Of a DNA stretch of 41,458 nucleotides, positions 1 through 10,370 are shown piece by piece (within the stretch, counting starts at the first letter, position 1; every line of letters begins with the position of its first letter). The position numbers and the translations under genes are program-made. This DNA comes from Candidatus Omnitrophota bacterium. GTDB taxonomy: Bacteria > Omnitrophota > Gorgyraeia > Tantalellales > Tantalellaceae. The DNA lies in assembly GCA_015231405.1 (NCBI GenBank), contig JADGBR010000032.1, positions 1 to 41,458 of the forward strand, read 5' to 3'. Under the pieces are notes generated by a model. That model worked only from the letters and a program-made list of their open reading frames with translations, searched no databases and had not been told where the DNA came from.

Positions 1-147
1 ATTTACCAAAAACACACCTAGTGAGGGTGCGGGTAGCTACGCAATATTACAAATTGAATTTATGGGGCATGTGGTATATATTAGATGATGAAATGGTTAA
101 GATATTTTAGCTCGATCCACTTTCTTTCCCGTTCGTGAGGTGCGGCT

Positions 148-1620
148 ATGCTTGTATTCCCCATGACATGGACATTGAACAAAAAGATCGGATTTGTCCT
201 TCTGGCCAATAGCTTTATAGCCGTGATCACAGCGTGCGTCATACTTCTGGCCGTCAATATCAGGATAAACAGGGATATTATGGTCTCGGACCTTGTTACA
301 CTGACGGACGTCATAGGGCACAATATCCGGACCGCGTTATCCCTTAATTCCAAAGAGGAAGCCCGGGAGATGCTCCACGGTCTCGCGGCGAGGTCTTCGG
401 TCCTCTCGGCAAGTGTATATGACCACCGTAAGAAGATATTCGCCTGCTATAAATGCGAGAGGAGCCATGAGGTATCCCCCGATGGCGCCAGGCTGCTTCC
501 CGGGACGGTATTTACCGGCAGTACCCTCCGTATCGTAAAAGAGATAACCGCCGATGGCCATGTCATGGGTTATATCGAGCTTGTTGACGACATCGGGGCT
601 CTTAGGGGTATCGTGAGGATAAGCCTGATAGTCCTGGGCGCGGTCCTTCTTGGCGCGCTCGTCTTAGTGTCATTTTCGCCGATCATTCTAAAAAAATATG
701 TTTCCCGGCCGATCCTGGACCTGGCCGTAAAAGCCTCCAGCATCACCGCCCACGGGGATTATTCGATCAGGGTCAAAACGGGATCTTCGGACGAGATAGG
801 GCTCCTCGGGAAGGCATTTAACCAGATGCTCGATCGGATCGAGAAACAGAACGACGAGCTGAAGACGTCCAAGAGGCTTCTCGAGCTATCCGTCGAAGAC
901 AGGACGCGCGAGCTAATGGAAGCTCAGGAGAAGCTTTTGCGCACAGAGAAACTGGCTACGATAGGGCAGCTCTCGGGCAGCATAGCTCACGAACTGCGCA
1001 CCCCATTAAGCGCAATAAAAGGGTCAGGATATTTCCTCAGGTCTTTACTGAAAGACCTGTCCGAACCAAGGATAATAAAGCATCTTAATATTATCGATTC
1101 CGAGATATTCTCGGCCGACAGAATAATATCCGACGTCCTTTTCTTCGGCAGGATGCGTCCGCCTATGCCGGCCGAGAACGATATCAACACCATTATCGGC
1201 GAGGTCCTGAATTGTATTCTCATAAGGAATAACATTGAGCTCGTTTACGCGCGCGGAGCAGGGCTTCCGCCGGTCATGATCGACGATTTTCAGATCAAAC
1301 AGGTCATGAATAATGTTATCGATAACGCCATGCAGAGCATAGAGGGCGCCGGGAAAATAACCGTTAAGACATATGCGGAGCCGGGCTGGCTGGTCACGGA
1401 AGTTTCAGATACAGGTTGTGGTATCCGAAAGGAGGATCTGGGAAAGATATTCGAGCCTCTTTTTTCGACGAAGATCAGGGGCACGGGCCTAGGACTCGCG
1501 ATATGCAAGAATATCATGGATATGCACAGGGGAGTGATAGATGTTGCCAGCGAATCTGGAAAAGGGTCGAGTTTTTACATAAAGATCCCGATTGGGGGGT
1601 GTTTGAATGGTGAAGGGTAA
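148..1620 (+). CDS. Membrane sensor histidine kinase (TM segments, HAMP, HisKA, HATPase_c)
   Basis: N-terminal TM helix and second TM; H-box 'GSIAHELRTPLSAIKG'; N/G boxes 'NVIDNAMQSI', 'VSDTGCGI', 'GTGLGLAICKNI'. Confidence 0.93.
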   Translation: MLVFPMTWTLNKKIGFVLLANSFIAVITACVILLAVNIRINRDIMVSDLVTLTDVIGHNIRTALSLNSKEEAREMLHGLAARSSVLSASVYDHRKKIFACYKCERSHEVSPDGARLLPGTVFTGSTLRIVKEITADGHVMGYIELVDDIGALRGIVRISLIVLGAVLLGALVLVSFSPIILKKYVSRPILDLAVKASSITAHGDYSIRVKTGSSDEIGLLGKAFNQMLDRIEKQNDELKTSKRLLELSVEDRTRELMEAQEKLLRTEKLATIGQLSGSIAHELRTPLSAIKGSGYFLRSLLKDLSEPRIIKHLNIIDSEIFSADRIISDVLFFGRMRPPMPAENDINTIIGEVLNCILIRNNIELVYARGAGLPPVMIDDFQIKQVMNNVIDNAMQSIEGAGKITVKTYAEPGWLVTEVSDTGCGIRKEDLGKIFEPLFSTKIRGTGLGLAICKNIMDMHRGVIDVASESGKGSSFYIKIPIGGCLNGEG

Positions 1621-1981
1621 ACAGCGCAGAAAAAAAGTGCTTGTTGTCGACGACGATGAGGGCATGACGATGTGTCTCTCGGATATCCTGGAGATGAAGG
1701 GGTTCGCGACGCGCGTCGCGCATGACGGCGTCGAGGCGATCGAAAAAGTGAAGGAAGAGAAGTTCGACGTAGTTCTCATGGACATAAAAATGCCCAGGAT
1801 GGACGGCATCCAGGCCAGTAAGGAGATACATGCGCTCCTGCCGGATATGGTCATTTTCCTTATCACCGGCTATTCGTCCGATTATGAAAGCGATAAGGTA
1901 GTCCAGGGATGCGTCAGGGAGGTAATATCCAAGCCTTTCGATTTCGATATGCTCATAGAGAGGATCAACGAATGCGTCTGA
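1607..1981 (+). CDS. Stand-alone response regulator receiver protein
   Basis: 'KVLVVDDDEGMTMCLSDIL', 'FDVVLMDIKMPRMDG', 'VISKPFDFD'; no output domain; overlaps the kinase ORF by 14 nt. Confidence 0.93.
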   Translation: MVKGKQRRKKVLVVDDDEGMTMCLSDILEMKGFATRVAHDGVEAIEKVKEEKFDVVLMDIKMPRMDGIQASKEIHALLPDMVIFLITGYSSDYESDKVVQGCVREVISKPFDFDMLIERINECV

Positions 1982-2013
1982 CGGGAAAAACGGGTATAAG
2001 AAGGAGGTTCAAG

Positions 2014-2613
2014 ATGTCAAGGAAGATGCTAATTATTTCTTTATTGTTCATGGCCGCAGCGGCAGTGGCGGCTCCTCGTGTTTTCGCCGCGTACAAGGTA
2101 GCCGGGGCGGAACTTCTAGGGGGCGGAGTTTCTTTCGACGACGCGTATCCCGGAATTATAGGTCTTCCTCTCACCCAGGAAGAGGTCGATCTTTTCATCG
2201 GGGCTATAGGCCCGATCGAGGAATGGGTCGGGCTCAATAGCGCGGCATGGAACGCCGTCGGATCAAGCGGCGATTTTCTTAAGGACTTAAAGATCCTTCC
2301 GGTGTGGGAGACTCTCGGTCTTGGCGGCGCCGAGTTCATGACGGTCCTGGTGAAGATTAATACCGCCAGGGACATCTCTTCCGGCACTCTCTCGGCCGCC
2401 AAAATGAAAGAACAGCTGGAAAGATACAGGGCCCATTTGAATGACAACGGCCTTTTCATAGGGGACCTTGCCGTGATCAAGCAGCAGATAACCAATCTCG
2501 AGAAAGTGGTCGAGGCTCTTGAAAAATACCCTACGGAGAATATCCGTATCTACGAGGCGAATAAGGCCACAATAGTTGCGGGGGTAGACCGCTTCAATCG
2601 CATCGGCAAATGA
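2014..2613 (+). CDS. Exported hypothetical protein
   Basis: RBS 'AAGGAGG' at 2001-2007, ATG at 2014; signal peptide 'MSRKMLIISLLFMAAAAVAAPRVFA'. The tracked start at 1909 overlaps the receiver gene and is unlikely. Confidence 0.75.
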   Translation: MSRKMLIISLLFMAAAAVAAPRVFAAYKVAGAELLGGGVSFDDAYPGIIGLPLTQEEVDLFIGAIGPIEEWVGLNSAAWNAVGSSGDFLKDLKILPVWETLGLGGAEFMTVLVKINTARDISSGTLSAAKMKEQLERYRAHLNDNGLFIGDLAVIKQQITNLEKVVEALEKYPTENIRIYEANKATIVAGVDRFNRIGK

Positions 2614-2666
2614 TGGAACTTTTCCAGGCCTGGCCCTGTTATATGTTTTGAACCGGGGGGTGGGTT

Positions 2667-3131
2667 ATGGGAAGGGTGATCAGATCGTTAGTGGCGGTAA
2701 GTCTTTTATCGGAGGTATGGGTTTCAGGGGCGCTTGCTGAGGATATGGCTCTGGATCTCTTGCGGCAGGGCCTCCTGGGAGCGGGTTCGGGTGCGATCGC
2801 GAGTTCGGTGTCAGGAGGGAAAAGCGATAAGCTTTGGTTGAGTGCGCTTACCGGGGCTGGAGTGAATATATTAGGAGGCCAGCTTCTTGACTTTATCACC
2901 GGCCCTAAGAACGCGGAGCCGGCGTATCAAACCGTATATAACGAACCCTGGTCCACCGGGCAGCAGGTCGTGACGCCCGTGATAACATCCGCGCCCATTC
3001 AAACGAGCTATACGAACGTCTACGACCAGGCCTATAACGGTGGGTACAACGCGGGGTACAAGGAAGGGTATAAAGCGGGGTATTTAGCGGGATACAAAGA
3101 GGCACTCGAGGAGAACGCAGCTAGGATATAA
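2667..3131 (+). CDS. Exported protein with glycine-zipper-like region and C-terminal Y-x-x-G tetrapeptide repeats
   Basis: Signal-like N-terminus; Gly-rich 'LLGAGSGAIASSVSGG...LTGAGVNILGG'; C-terminus 'YNGGYNAGYKEGYKAGYLAGYKEA'. Confidence 0.7.
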   Translation: MGRVIRSLVAVSLLSEVWVSGALAEDMALDLLRQGLLGAGSGAIASSVSGGKSDKLWLSALTGAGVNILGGQLLDFITGPKNAEPAYQTVYNEPWSTGQQVVTPVITSAPIQTSYTNVYDQAYNGGYNAGYKEGYKAGYLAGYKEALEENAARI

Positions 3132-3136
3132 CTGAT

Positions 3137-3199
3137 CGTGGTTCGTGGTTCGGGATTTGTAGGGGAGCATATTTCAAACGAACCACGAACCACGAACCA
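3137..3199. repeat. Heptamer-periodic array with inverted arm (GTGGTTC / GAACCAC)
   Basis: Left arm CGTGGTTCGTGGTTCG 3137-3152; right arm CGAACCACGAACCACGAACCA 3179-3199. Confidence 0.85.
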
Positions 3200-3221
3200 A
3201 GATTTTCCGTCCAAAAACAAT

Positions 3222-3250
3222 TTGCCTCGTTCTACCATTTAAAGTACAAT
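3222..3250 (+). promoter_or_regulatory. Possible sigma70-type promoter upstream of the glycosyltransferase
   Basis: TTGCCT - 17 nt - TACAAT (3222-3227, 3245-3250). Confidence 0.4.
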
Positions 3251-3325
3251 AACCCCGACAACAACGAGGCTGCAACCATGAAGGATCTCGGCGGAACAGG
3301 GCATGGCTACTAAAGAAACTTTACG

Positions 3326-4837
3326 ATGACAAAAAGTGACCTCAAAGACCATCTTCCCCTCGTATTCCTTATCGCGCTCGCGGCCGTTCTTATTTTCACT
3401 AACCTCTCTAACCAGTATCTGTGGCAGGATGAGGCTGAGACGGCGGTGTTAGCCAGGAACGTCCTCAAATTCGGTTTTCCGCGCGCTTTCGATGGGGTCA
3501 ATTTCGTTAACCCCCGTCTCGCGGAATGGTATGGAGTGGGATTCGGGAGTAATAACGCGTGGCTGTATCATCCATGGGTGCAGTTCTATGTAACGGCTTT
3601 CTCTTTCCTGCTGTTCGGCGTCAGCACTTTTTCGGCGAGGTTCCCTTTCGCCGTGCTTGGGGTGATCAACGTATATCTGACATACCGTCTGGCCAGGAGG
3701 CTTACCGGGGATAAAGACACGGCTGTAATTTCGGCGCTTCTTCTGGTCCTTTCCGTTCCGTATCTTTTACTAATGCGCCAGTCGAGATATTACGCTTTGG
3801 CGGTTTTTCTGGTGCTTTTGATCCTCATTTTTTATTCCAAATTCAGGGGGGAAGGCAAGGCCGGGGATTTGGGGCTCCTCGCGGCATGCATGATAACTCT
3901 CGGGTATACCGTGCATGGCATGCTGGTGCCGGTATTCGCGGCGATAGCGGCCCATTTTATCCTATTCGAAAGGGATAGGAAGAGAATACTTATGATGTTC
4001 CTTGCCGCGATCGTTGTCATAGGGGCCGTCGTGCCATGGTTCCTTATTTCCGACAGCGCTGCCCACGCCGGGCCGCTTACAGCTAAGAAGATCGGTCAGA
4101 ATTTCGAGTTCCTGATAAGGGTCATAAATAAGTACATTTTTCCAGTTTTCTTTTTCATTGCGGTGTACCTTGCGTGGGCGATAAAAAAGAAAAGGATCGG
4201 CCCGGCCCTTTCCCGGAAAGAAATCGAGGCGCTGGCTCTTATTGGCGCAATAGCCGCAGCCGGTATCGGCGCTTTCTCTTTCGCCGAGCAGAGGCATTTC
4301 AGGTACATGGTGTATTTTATTCCGCTTTTAGGGATAGCCGAGGGGATGGTGCTTTCACGCTGGTATTCCCGGAGCCGGGCGGCGGTGGTCATTTTTCTTG
4401 GGATCTCGCTCGGAACGGGCGTATTCAACCAGGCTCCGCCTAACTTTTTCCTGCCGAAATACTTTTATGAGATCACGCATGATTATGACGGGCCTATCGA
4501 AGGCATTGTGAAGTTCCTCAGCGCGAACGCGAGAGAGGGTGACGAGGTGAAGATCATATACGGGGATCTGCCGCTCATCTTCTATACCGGCCTCAAGATA
4601 GACAATACTTGGGTCTATGACGACTCCCATATGCCCAAATGGGTGATATTCAGACGCGGGTGGCATGAGCAGCTCGATAACGAATATTACACGAAGATAC
4701 AAAAGACGTATAAGCGCCATATCCTTCGGTACCCGGATATAATGTGGGAGAACCGGCCGGATGATCTGGGTTATCACAAGTTCTGGACGGATACGGATAC
4801 GCCGGGAGTTATCGTATTCGAGCGGCCGGAGAAATAG
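3326..4837 (+). CDS. Multi-pass membrane glycosyltransferase, family 39 / ArnT-like
   Basis: Many TM helices; 'YLWQDEAETAVLARNVLKFGFP' near the N-terminus and 'HPWVQFYVTAFSFLLFG...ARFPFAVLGVINVYLTYRLARRLTG' as in PMT-2/GT39 proteins. Confidence 0.8.
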   Translation: MTKSDLKDHLPLVFLIALAAVLIFTNLSNQYLWQDEAETAVLARNVLKFGFPRAFDGVNFVNPRLAEWYGVGFGSNNAWLYHPWVQFYVTAFSFLLFGVSTFSARFPFAVLGVINVYLTYRLARRLTGDKDTAVISALLLVLSVPYLLLMRQSRYYALAVFLVLLILIFYSKFRGEGKAGDLGLLAACMITLGYTVHGMLVPVFAAIAAHFILFERDRKRILMMFLAAIVVIGAVVPWFLISDSAAHAGPLTAKKIGQNFEFLIRVINKYIFPVFFFIAVYLAWAIKKKRIGPALSRKEIEALALIGAIAAAGIGAFSFAEQRHFRYMVYFIPLLGIAEGMVLSRWYSRSRAAVVIFLGISLGTGVFNQAPPNFFLPKYFYEITHDYDGPIEGIVKFLSANAREGDEVKIIYGDLPLIFYTGLKIDNTWVYDDSHMPKWVIFRRGWHEQLDNEYYTKIQKTYKRHILRYPDIMWENRPDDLGYHKFWTDTDTPGVIVFERPEK

Positions 4838-4856
4838 AAGGATACCAGAGATCGTC

Positions 4857-4924
4857 GCCGGTTGTCAGTTGTCCGTTGCCGGCCAGCAGATATCCAGCAC
4901 TACCTATAACGCGCAACCGGCAAC
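4857..4924. repeat. Heptamer-periodic array with inverted arm (GTTGYCN)
   Basis: Left GCCGGTTGTCAGTTGTCCGTTGCCGG 4857-4882; right GCAACCGGCAAC 4913-4924. Confidence 0.75.
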
Positions 4925-4942
4925 AAACGAGGGGGAACGATT

Positions 4943-5290
4943 ATGGATGTTGCGTCAGATAAGGACAGGACGGTATTCGTGATGATTGGCGTAATGGCGG
5001 TGGCGCTTTTTGTACTAGCCGGCGCGACGATCGCCGGCGCGGGGTATTTCAGGAAGACTTTAACGGAGACAAGGGACCTGTACGCCAAACATATAAGCGA
5101 AAGGGAATACGCGCTCGAACAGTGGAAAGGGCGTTTCGACGGGTTGAACCAGCGCCTCTTTGAAACCGTTAAGGAATACGAAAAAACGCTCGCCGCGAAG
5201 ACCGCGGAGATAGATCAGTTAAAAGCCGAGACAAGCCGCCAGAAAACCGTCATCGATACCCTCAAAGAATCCGTGGGACGTGGGATGTAG
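4943..5290 (+). CDS. Small membrane-anchored coiled-coil hypothetical protein
   Basis: One TM helix 'VFVMIGVMAVALFVLAGATIAGAGYF' followed by a charged coiled-coil-like segment. Confidence 0.65.
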   Translation: MDVASDKDRTVFVMIGVMAVALFVLAGATIAGAGYFRKTLTETRDLYAKHISEREYALEQWKGRFDGLNQRLFETVKEYEKTLAAKTAEIDQLKAETSRQKTVIDTLKESVGRGM

Positions 5291-5300
5291 GACGTGGGAC
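5273..5300 (+). repeat. Four heptamers GTGGGAC/GTGGGAT/GTAGGAC/GTGGGAC overlapping the 3' end of the upstream CDS
   Basis: Direct reading; the TAG stop (5288-5290) lies inside the array. Confidence 0.85.
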
Positions 5301-5391
5301 TTGCCATTTTGTCCCTCTAATTATTGAATCACGCCCCACGCCCTATGTCGTACGTAACATGTTCCCGCTCACTATGCCGCTACTAAATGCG

Positions 5392-5420
5392 TTGAAATAG
5401 ATCTATTATTGCTATAAAAT
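5392..5420 (+). promoter_or_regulatory. Possible promoter for carB
   Basis: TTGAAA - 17 nt - TAAAAT. Confidence 0.35.
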
Positions 5421-5466
5421 ATACCAAAGTGCGACCAATCATAACGCAACCCAGACAGGAGGAGCG

Positions 5467-8400
5467 ATGCCGAGAAGAAAGGATATCAAGAAGGTCATTA
5501 TCATCGGTTCCGGACCGATAATCATAGGGCAGGCCTGCGAGTTCGATTATTCCGGTACCCAGGCGTGCAAGGCTTTGCGGGAAGAAGGGTATGAGATAGT
5601 CCTCGTGAATTCCAACCCCGCGACCATAATGACCGATCCCGGCATGGCGGACAAAACATATATCGAGCCTTTAACGGTATCGAGCCTTGAAAAGATCATC
5701 GCGAAGGAAAGGCCGGACGCGCTCCTGCCTAATCTCGGCGGACAGACGGGGCTAAACCTGGCCTCCAGTCTCTACAAAGAAGGGATACTGAAAAAATACG
5801 AGGTCGAAATAATAGGCGTCAAGGCGGACGCCATTGAAAGAGGCGAGGACCGGCTGGCTTTCAAGGAGACCATGAAAAAACTAGGGCTTGAGGTGCCTTT
5901 ATCGGAGATCTGTAACACGGTCGAGGAAGCCCAAAAAGCGGCGGCCAAACTGAAATACCCGGTGGTCGTAAGACCCGCGTACACTATGGGAGGCACTGGA
6001 GGCGGGATAGTATATAACGTCGAGGAACTGCAAGTCATAGCCGCGCGCGGCATTTCGGCCAGCATTGTGGGGCAGGTACTCATAGAGGAATGCGTTATCG
6101 GCTGGGAAGAGCTTGAGCTCGAGGTCGTACGCGACTCGAAGAACCGGATGATCACCGTATGCTTTATCGAGAATATTGACGCTATGGGGGTGCATACCGG
6201 CGACAGCTTTTGCGTGGCACCGATGTTAACGGTCCCCGAAAAACTGCAGAAGCGGATGCAGGAGGCCTCTTATAAAATAGTCGAGGCTATAGGCGTCATA
6301 GGAGGGACGAACGTCCAGTTCGCGCATGACCCGGTGACCGACAGGCTCGTCGTGATCGAGATAAACCCGAGAACTTCCAGGTCCTCGGCCCTCGCGTCAA
6401 AAGCCACGGGGTTCCCGATAGCCCGCATTTCCACGAAACTCGCCGCCGGGTACACTATGGACGAGATACCGTATTGGCGTGAAGGTTCGCTGGAAAAATA
6501 TACCCCGTGGGGAGAATATGTCGTTATCAAGTTCGCGCGTTGGGCGTTCGAGAAGTTCCCGCAGGCTAAGGATATTTTAGGCACCCAGATGAAGGCCGTG
6601 GGAGAGGCGATGAGCATCGCCAGGACTTTCAAAGAGGCTTTTCAGAAATCGATACGTTCCCTGGAAATAGGCAGGTCCGGGCTGGGCGGGGCCAGGAATT
6701 TCAAGGAACTCCCCCTCGATAAACTTAAGGAAAAACTCGCGGCGCCGTCGAGCGAGAGGGTTTTCCTCATGTACGAAGCCCTCCGTAAGGGTATGCCGGT
6801 CGAGGACCTTTTTAAAATGACCCATATCGGCAGGTGGTTCATAAATGAGATGAAAGAGCTGGTCGACCACGAGGAGGATATCCTTAAATTTAAATGGAAA
6901 GACCTTCCCGACGCCAAGCTCATCAAGTCCAAAGAGCTAGGGTTCGCGGATAAATATCTCGCTAAGCTGTTCTCTGTCAAGGAGAAGGAGGTTAGGGATA
7001 GGAGGCTCGCGCTCGGCAAGTTCGCCAGGTATGAGGCCGTGCCCGTCAGCGGGGTAAAGAACGCTGCGTATTACTATTCGACCTATGTCCCCGAAAAGGA
7101 CATGGTGCCGGTATCTTCCAGGAAGAAGATAATGATACTTGGCGGCGGGCCGAACAGGATAGGGCAGGGGATCGAGTTCGACTATACCTGCGTACACGCG
7201 GCACTCGCCATCAGGGAAACGGGATATGAGACGATCATGGTGAACTGTAATCCCGAGACGGTCTCGACCGATTATGACACTTCCGACAAGCTTTATTTTG
7301 AGCCTCTTACGGTCGAGGATGTGCTCGCGATATACGCTAAGGAGAAGCCCGAGGGGGCTATCGTGCAGTTCGGCGGCCAGACGCCGCTCAACATAGCCCA
7401 GGAGCTCAAGGACTCGGGCGTCAAGATACTGGGAACTTCGCCCGAAAGCATACGTTTCGCCGAGGACCGGGAGAGCTTCAGGGAGAAGATGATCGAGCTC
7501 GGCATACCCCAGCCGGAAAGCGGGATAGCCAGATCGCTGGAGCAGGCGATCGAGATAGCGAAAAGAATAGGATATCCGCTTATGGTGAGGCCCTCTTTCG
7601 TTCTTGGTGGCAGGGGTATGGAGATCATCTATGACGAGGAGAGGCTCACAAAATACGCGAAGGACGCCATACAGGTAAGCCCGGAATACCCGATGCTTAT
7701 CGACAGGTTCCTCGAGAGGGCGATCGAAACGGAAGTCGACGCTATTTCGGACGGGAAAGATACTTTCATCGCCGGGATAATGGAGCATATAGAGTATGCC
7801 GGGATACATTCGGGAGATTCGGCCTGTGTTCTTCCCTCAAGGAATATCAAAGAAGAGCATCTTGAGACCATCAAAGACTATTCTAAAAAGATAGCTATCG
7901 CTCTCAAAGTAGTAGGGATCATGAACATACAGTACGCGATATGCAACGACAAGGTGTACATTCTCGAAGCTAATCCGAGAGCGTCGAGGACGGTGCCTTT
8001 TGTAGCGAAGGTGAAAGGCGTTGCGCTCGCGCGTATAGCTACGCTCTTGATGCTGGGGCGAAAACTCGCGGATTTCCCGGAACTTAACGATAAGGCGCCT
8101 TCGTTCTACGGGGTTAAAGAAGCCGTTTTCCCGTTCAATATGTTCCCCGAGGTCGACCCGCTTCTCGGACCAGAGATGAGAGCCACTGGAGAGGTCATGG
8201 GGATGGCTGAAAGTTTTCCGCTAGCTTTTTACAAAGCGCAGGAAGCCTCGGGAAGCAAACTTCCCAAGGGAGGGAACGTTCTCATAACGGTCGCGGATAA
8301 AGATAAGATGGATATGCTGCCTATCGCGAGAGAGCTCTCGGGCATGGGTTTCAAGATCTACGCGACGGAGAATACGAGCCGGATACTCAGGCAGGAAGGG

Positions 8401-8724
8401 ATACCGAACGAGGAGATAAAAAAACTGCATGAGGGAAGGCCCAATATCCTCGATGCCATAATGAACGGGAAGGTAAATCTCATTATCAACACTCCCGTCG
8501 GAAAGAACAGCAAATATGACGACAGCTATATACGCATGAAAGCCATACAGTATAAGCTCCCTTACGTGACGACTATGCCCGCGGCCAAGGCTTCGGTAGA
8601 GGCAATAAAAGCCGCCAGAAGCAAGGAAATTGGCCCGGTCGCCCTTCAGGACCTTTACAAGGAGGAGAGAGAAAATGAGATCAAAGCAGTCCCCGTCGGC
8701 AAAGAAAAAGGTTCGAAGCGGTAA
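5467..8724 (+). CDS. carB: Carbamoyl-phosphate synthase large subunit
   Basis: Start '[36 protein letters not shown]'; internal duplication '[26 protein letters not shown]'; two ATP-grasp halves; C-terminal MGS-like domain. Confidence 0.98.
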   Translation: MPRRKDIKKVIIIGSGPIIIGQACEFDYSGTQACKALREEGYEIVLVNSNPATIMTDPGMADKTYIEPLTVSSLEKIIAKERPDALLPNLGGQTGLNLASSLYKEGILKKYEVEIIGVKADAIERGEDRLAFKETMKKLGLEVPLSEICNTVEEAQKAAAKLKYPVVVRPAYTMGGTGGGIVYNVEELQVIAARGISASIVGQVLIEECVIGWEELELEVVRDSKNRMITVCFIENIDAMGVHTGDSFCVAPMLTVPEKLQKRMQEASYKIVEAIGVIGGTNVQFAHDPVTDRLVVIEINPRTSRSSALASKATGFPIARISTKLAAGYTMDEIPYWREGSLEKYTPWGEYVVIKFARWAFEKFPQAKDILGTQMKAVGEAMSIARTFKEAFQKSIRSLEIGRSGLGGARNFKELPLDKLKEKLAAPSSERVFLMYEALRKGMPVEDLFKMTHIGRWFINEMKELVDHEEDILKFKWKDLPDAKLIKSKELGFADKYLAKLFSVKEKEVRDRRLALGKFARYEAVPVSGVKNAAYYYSTYVPEKDMVPVSSRKKIMILGGGPNRIGQGIEFDYTCVHAALAIRETGYETIMVNCNPETVSTDYDTSDKLYFEPLTVEDVLAIYAKEKPEGAIVQFGGQTPLNIAQELKDSGVKILGTSPESIRFAEDRESFREKMIELGIPQPESGIARSLEQAIEIAKRIGYPLMVRPSFVLGGRGMEIIYDEERLTKYAKDAIQVSPEYPMLIDRFLERAIETEVDAISDGKDTFIAGIMEHIEYAGIHSGDSACVLPSRNIKEEHLETIKDYSKKIAIALKVVGIMNIQYAICNDKVYILEANPRASRTVPFVAKVKGVALARIATLLMLGRKLADFPELNDKAPSFYGVKEAVFPFNMFPEVDPLLGPEMRATGEVMGMAESFPLAFYKAQEASGSKLPKGGNVLITVADKDKMDMLPIARELSGMGFKIYATENTSRILRQEGIPNEEIKKLHEGRPNILDAIMNGKVNLIINTPVGKNSKYDDSYIRMKAIQYKLPYVTTMPAAKASVEAIKAARSKEIGPVALQDLYKEERENEIKAVPVGKEKGSKR

Positions 8725-10261
8725 GGCGGCGAGCGCCGTAAAGGCGTCTTTGAAGATCGGGTTCGATAACGAGAAGTATCTGAAGGAGCAGTCCGAATGC
8801 ATCCTTGAGAGGATACGGCAGTTCGGGGATAAGCTGTATCTTGAGTTCGGCGGAAAAATAGTTTACGATTATCACGCCTCCAGGGTGCTTCCGGGTTTCG
8901 CTCCCGACGTTAAAATGAGGCTTCTCCAGAAGCTCGCGGATAAGGCGGAGATCATACTTTGCATATACGCCGGCGATATAGAGAGGCGCAAGATGAGGGC
9001 CGATTTCGGCATTACTTACGACCTCGACGCCTTAAAGCTCATAGACGAACTTAACGAGCGCGGTCTCGCGCTCGCGGGCGTGGTCATAACCAGGTTCGAG
9101 AACCAGCCCTCGGCGACCATGTTCAAGAACAAACTCGAGCGCCGCGGGGTGAGGGTATACACTCACCGGTTCACGAAAGGATATCCTACCAACGTTGACC
9201 TCATAGTGAGCGACGAAGGGTACGGGGCCAATGAGTATATCGAGACGACAAAACCTCTTGTCGTGATCACGGGGCCCGGGCCGGGAAGCGGGAAGCTCGC
9301 GACAAGCCTTTCCCAGGTCTACCACGAACACAAAAGAGGCGTTAACGCCGGATACGCCAAGTTCGAGACGTTCCCCATATGGAGCATACCGCTGAAACAC
9401 CCGGTAAACGTGGCTTACGAGGCCGCCACTACCGACCTCAGGGATTTCAACATGATAGACCCGTTCCACCTGGAAGCGTACAAAAAAATAGCCATCAATT
9501 ATAACCGCGACGTGGAAGCGTTCCCCCTTCTTAAAAGGATACTCGAGAAGATAACGGGGGGAGAAGCTGTTTACAGATCGCCTACGGATATGGGGGTCAA
9601 CCGCGCCGGTTTCGGGATTGTCGATGACGGGATAGTCCAGAAGGCCGCCAAGCAGGAGATAATAAGAAGGTATTTCAGGTGCGCCTGCGAATACGCCATA
9701 GGCGCCGCCGATAAAGAGACGGTCGAGCGGGCCAACCTTCTCGTCAAAGAGATAGGCATGAAATTCGAGGACAGGCCCGTGGTCATCCCGGCCAGAGAGG
9801 CTATGAAAGAGGCCGAGAAAAAGCGGCAGGGAAAAAAAGGTATTTTTTGCGGCGCCGCCATCGAACTCCACGACGGGGCAATAGTGACAGGAAAGAACTC
9901 GTCCATTATGCACGCCTCATCGAGTCTCATCCTGAACGCCGTCAAAAAACTGGCCGGTATCCCCGATAATATCCACCTTTTGCCGCCGGTCATAATAGAT
10001 TCCATAGGTAAACTTAAGGCCGGGATATCCGGGGACAAGACCGTGAGCCTTGACCTTGAGGAGACGCTAATAGCCTTGAGCATCAGTACGACGATGAACT
10101 CCGCGTCACAGCTGGCGATGGAAAAACTTAAAGACCTTAAAGGCTGCGACGTCCATATTACCCACATGCCGACCCCCGGAGACGAAGCCGGGCTCAGGAA
10201 GCTGGGAGTCAACCTGACCTCCGACCCCAACTTCGCGACGACATCATTATATGTGGCATAG
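8675..10261 (+). CDS. DUF1846 (UPF0371) family protein
   Basis: '[35 protein letters not shown]...' and '[16 protein letters not shown]' are family signatures; RBS GGAGGAGAG precedes ATG 8675; overlaps carB by 50 nt. A TTG at 8750 would match the usual family N-terminus. Confidence 0.88.
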   Translation: MRSKQSPSAKKKVRSGKAASAVKASLKIGFDNEKYLKEQSECILERIRQFGDKLYLEFGGKIVYDYHASRVLPGFAPDVKMRLLQKLADKAEIILCIYAGDIERRKMRADFGITYDLDALKLIDELNERGLALAGVVITRFENQPSATMFKNKLERRGVRVYTHRFTKGYPTNVDLIVSDEGYGANEYIETTKPLVVITGPGPGSGKLATSLSQVYHEHKRGVNAGYAKFETFPIWSIPLKHPVNVAYEAATTDLRDFNMIDPFHLEAYKKIAINYNRDVEAFPLLKRILEKITGGEAVYRSPTDMGVNRAGFGIVDDGIVQKAAKQEIIRRYFRCACEYAIGAADKETVERANLLVKEIGMKFEDRPVVIPAREAMKEAEKKRQGKKGIFCGAAIELHDGAIVTGKNSSIMHASSSLILNAVKKLAGIPDNIHLLPPVIIDSIGKLKAGISGDKTVSLDLEETLIALSISTTMNSASQLAMEKLKDLKGCDVHITHMPTPGDEAGLRKLGVNLTSDPNFATTSLYVA

Positions 10262-10263
10262 TT

Positions 10264-10314
10264 AAATAGGGACGTCACCCATTTATCGAAATTAAAAGGG
10301 TGACGTCCCTATTT
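10264..10314. repeat. Perfect 17-bp inverted repeat (REP-like)
   Basis: AAATAGGGACGTCACCC (10264-10280) / GGGTGACGTCCCTATTT (10298-10314). Confidence 0.9.
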
Positions 10315-10316
10315 CG

Positions 10317-10345
10317 TTTACAATCCAACTTTAATATGTTATAAT
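10317..10345 (+). promoter_or_regulatory. Possible sigma70-type promoter for the giant radical-SAM gene
   Basis: TTTACA - 17 nt - TATAAT. Confidence 0.55.
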
Positions 10346-10370
10346 TATCATCCTTTGTAACGGATTAACA

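Noticed and set aside
1607-2613. Receiver plus following ORF as one fused protein (ORF 1909-2613)
   Set aside because: The 1909 start is in a different frame from the receiver; a strong RBS, ATG and signal peptide at 2014 indicate a separate gene.
6937-7809. 290-aa minus-strand ORF inside carB
   Set aside because: Antisense to conserved CarB ATP-grasp domain; no recognisable domain of its own.
9032-9913. 293-aa minus-strand ORF inside the DUF1846 gene
   Set aside because: Shadow ORF antisense to a conserved protein.
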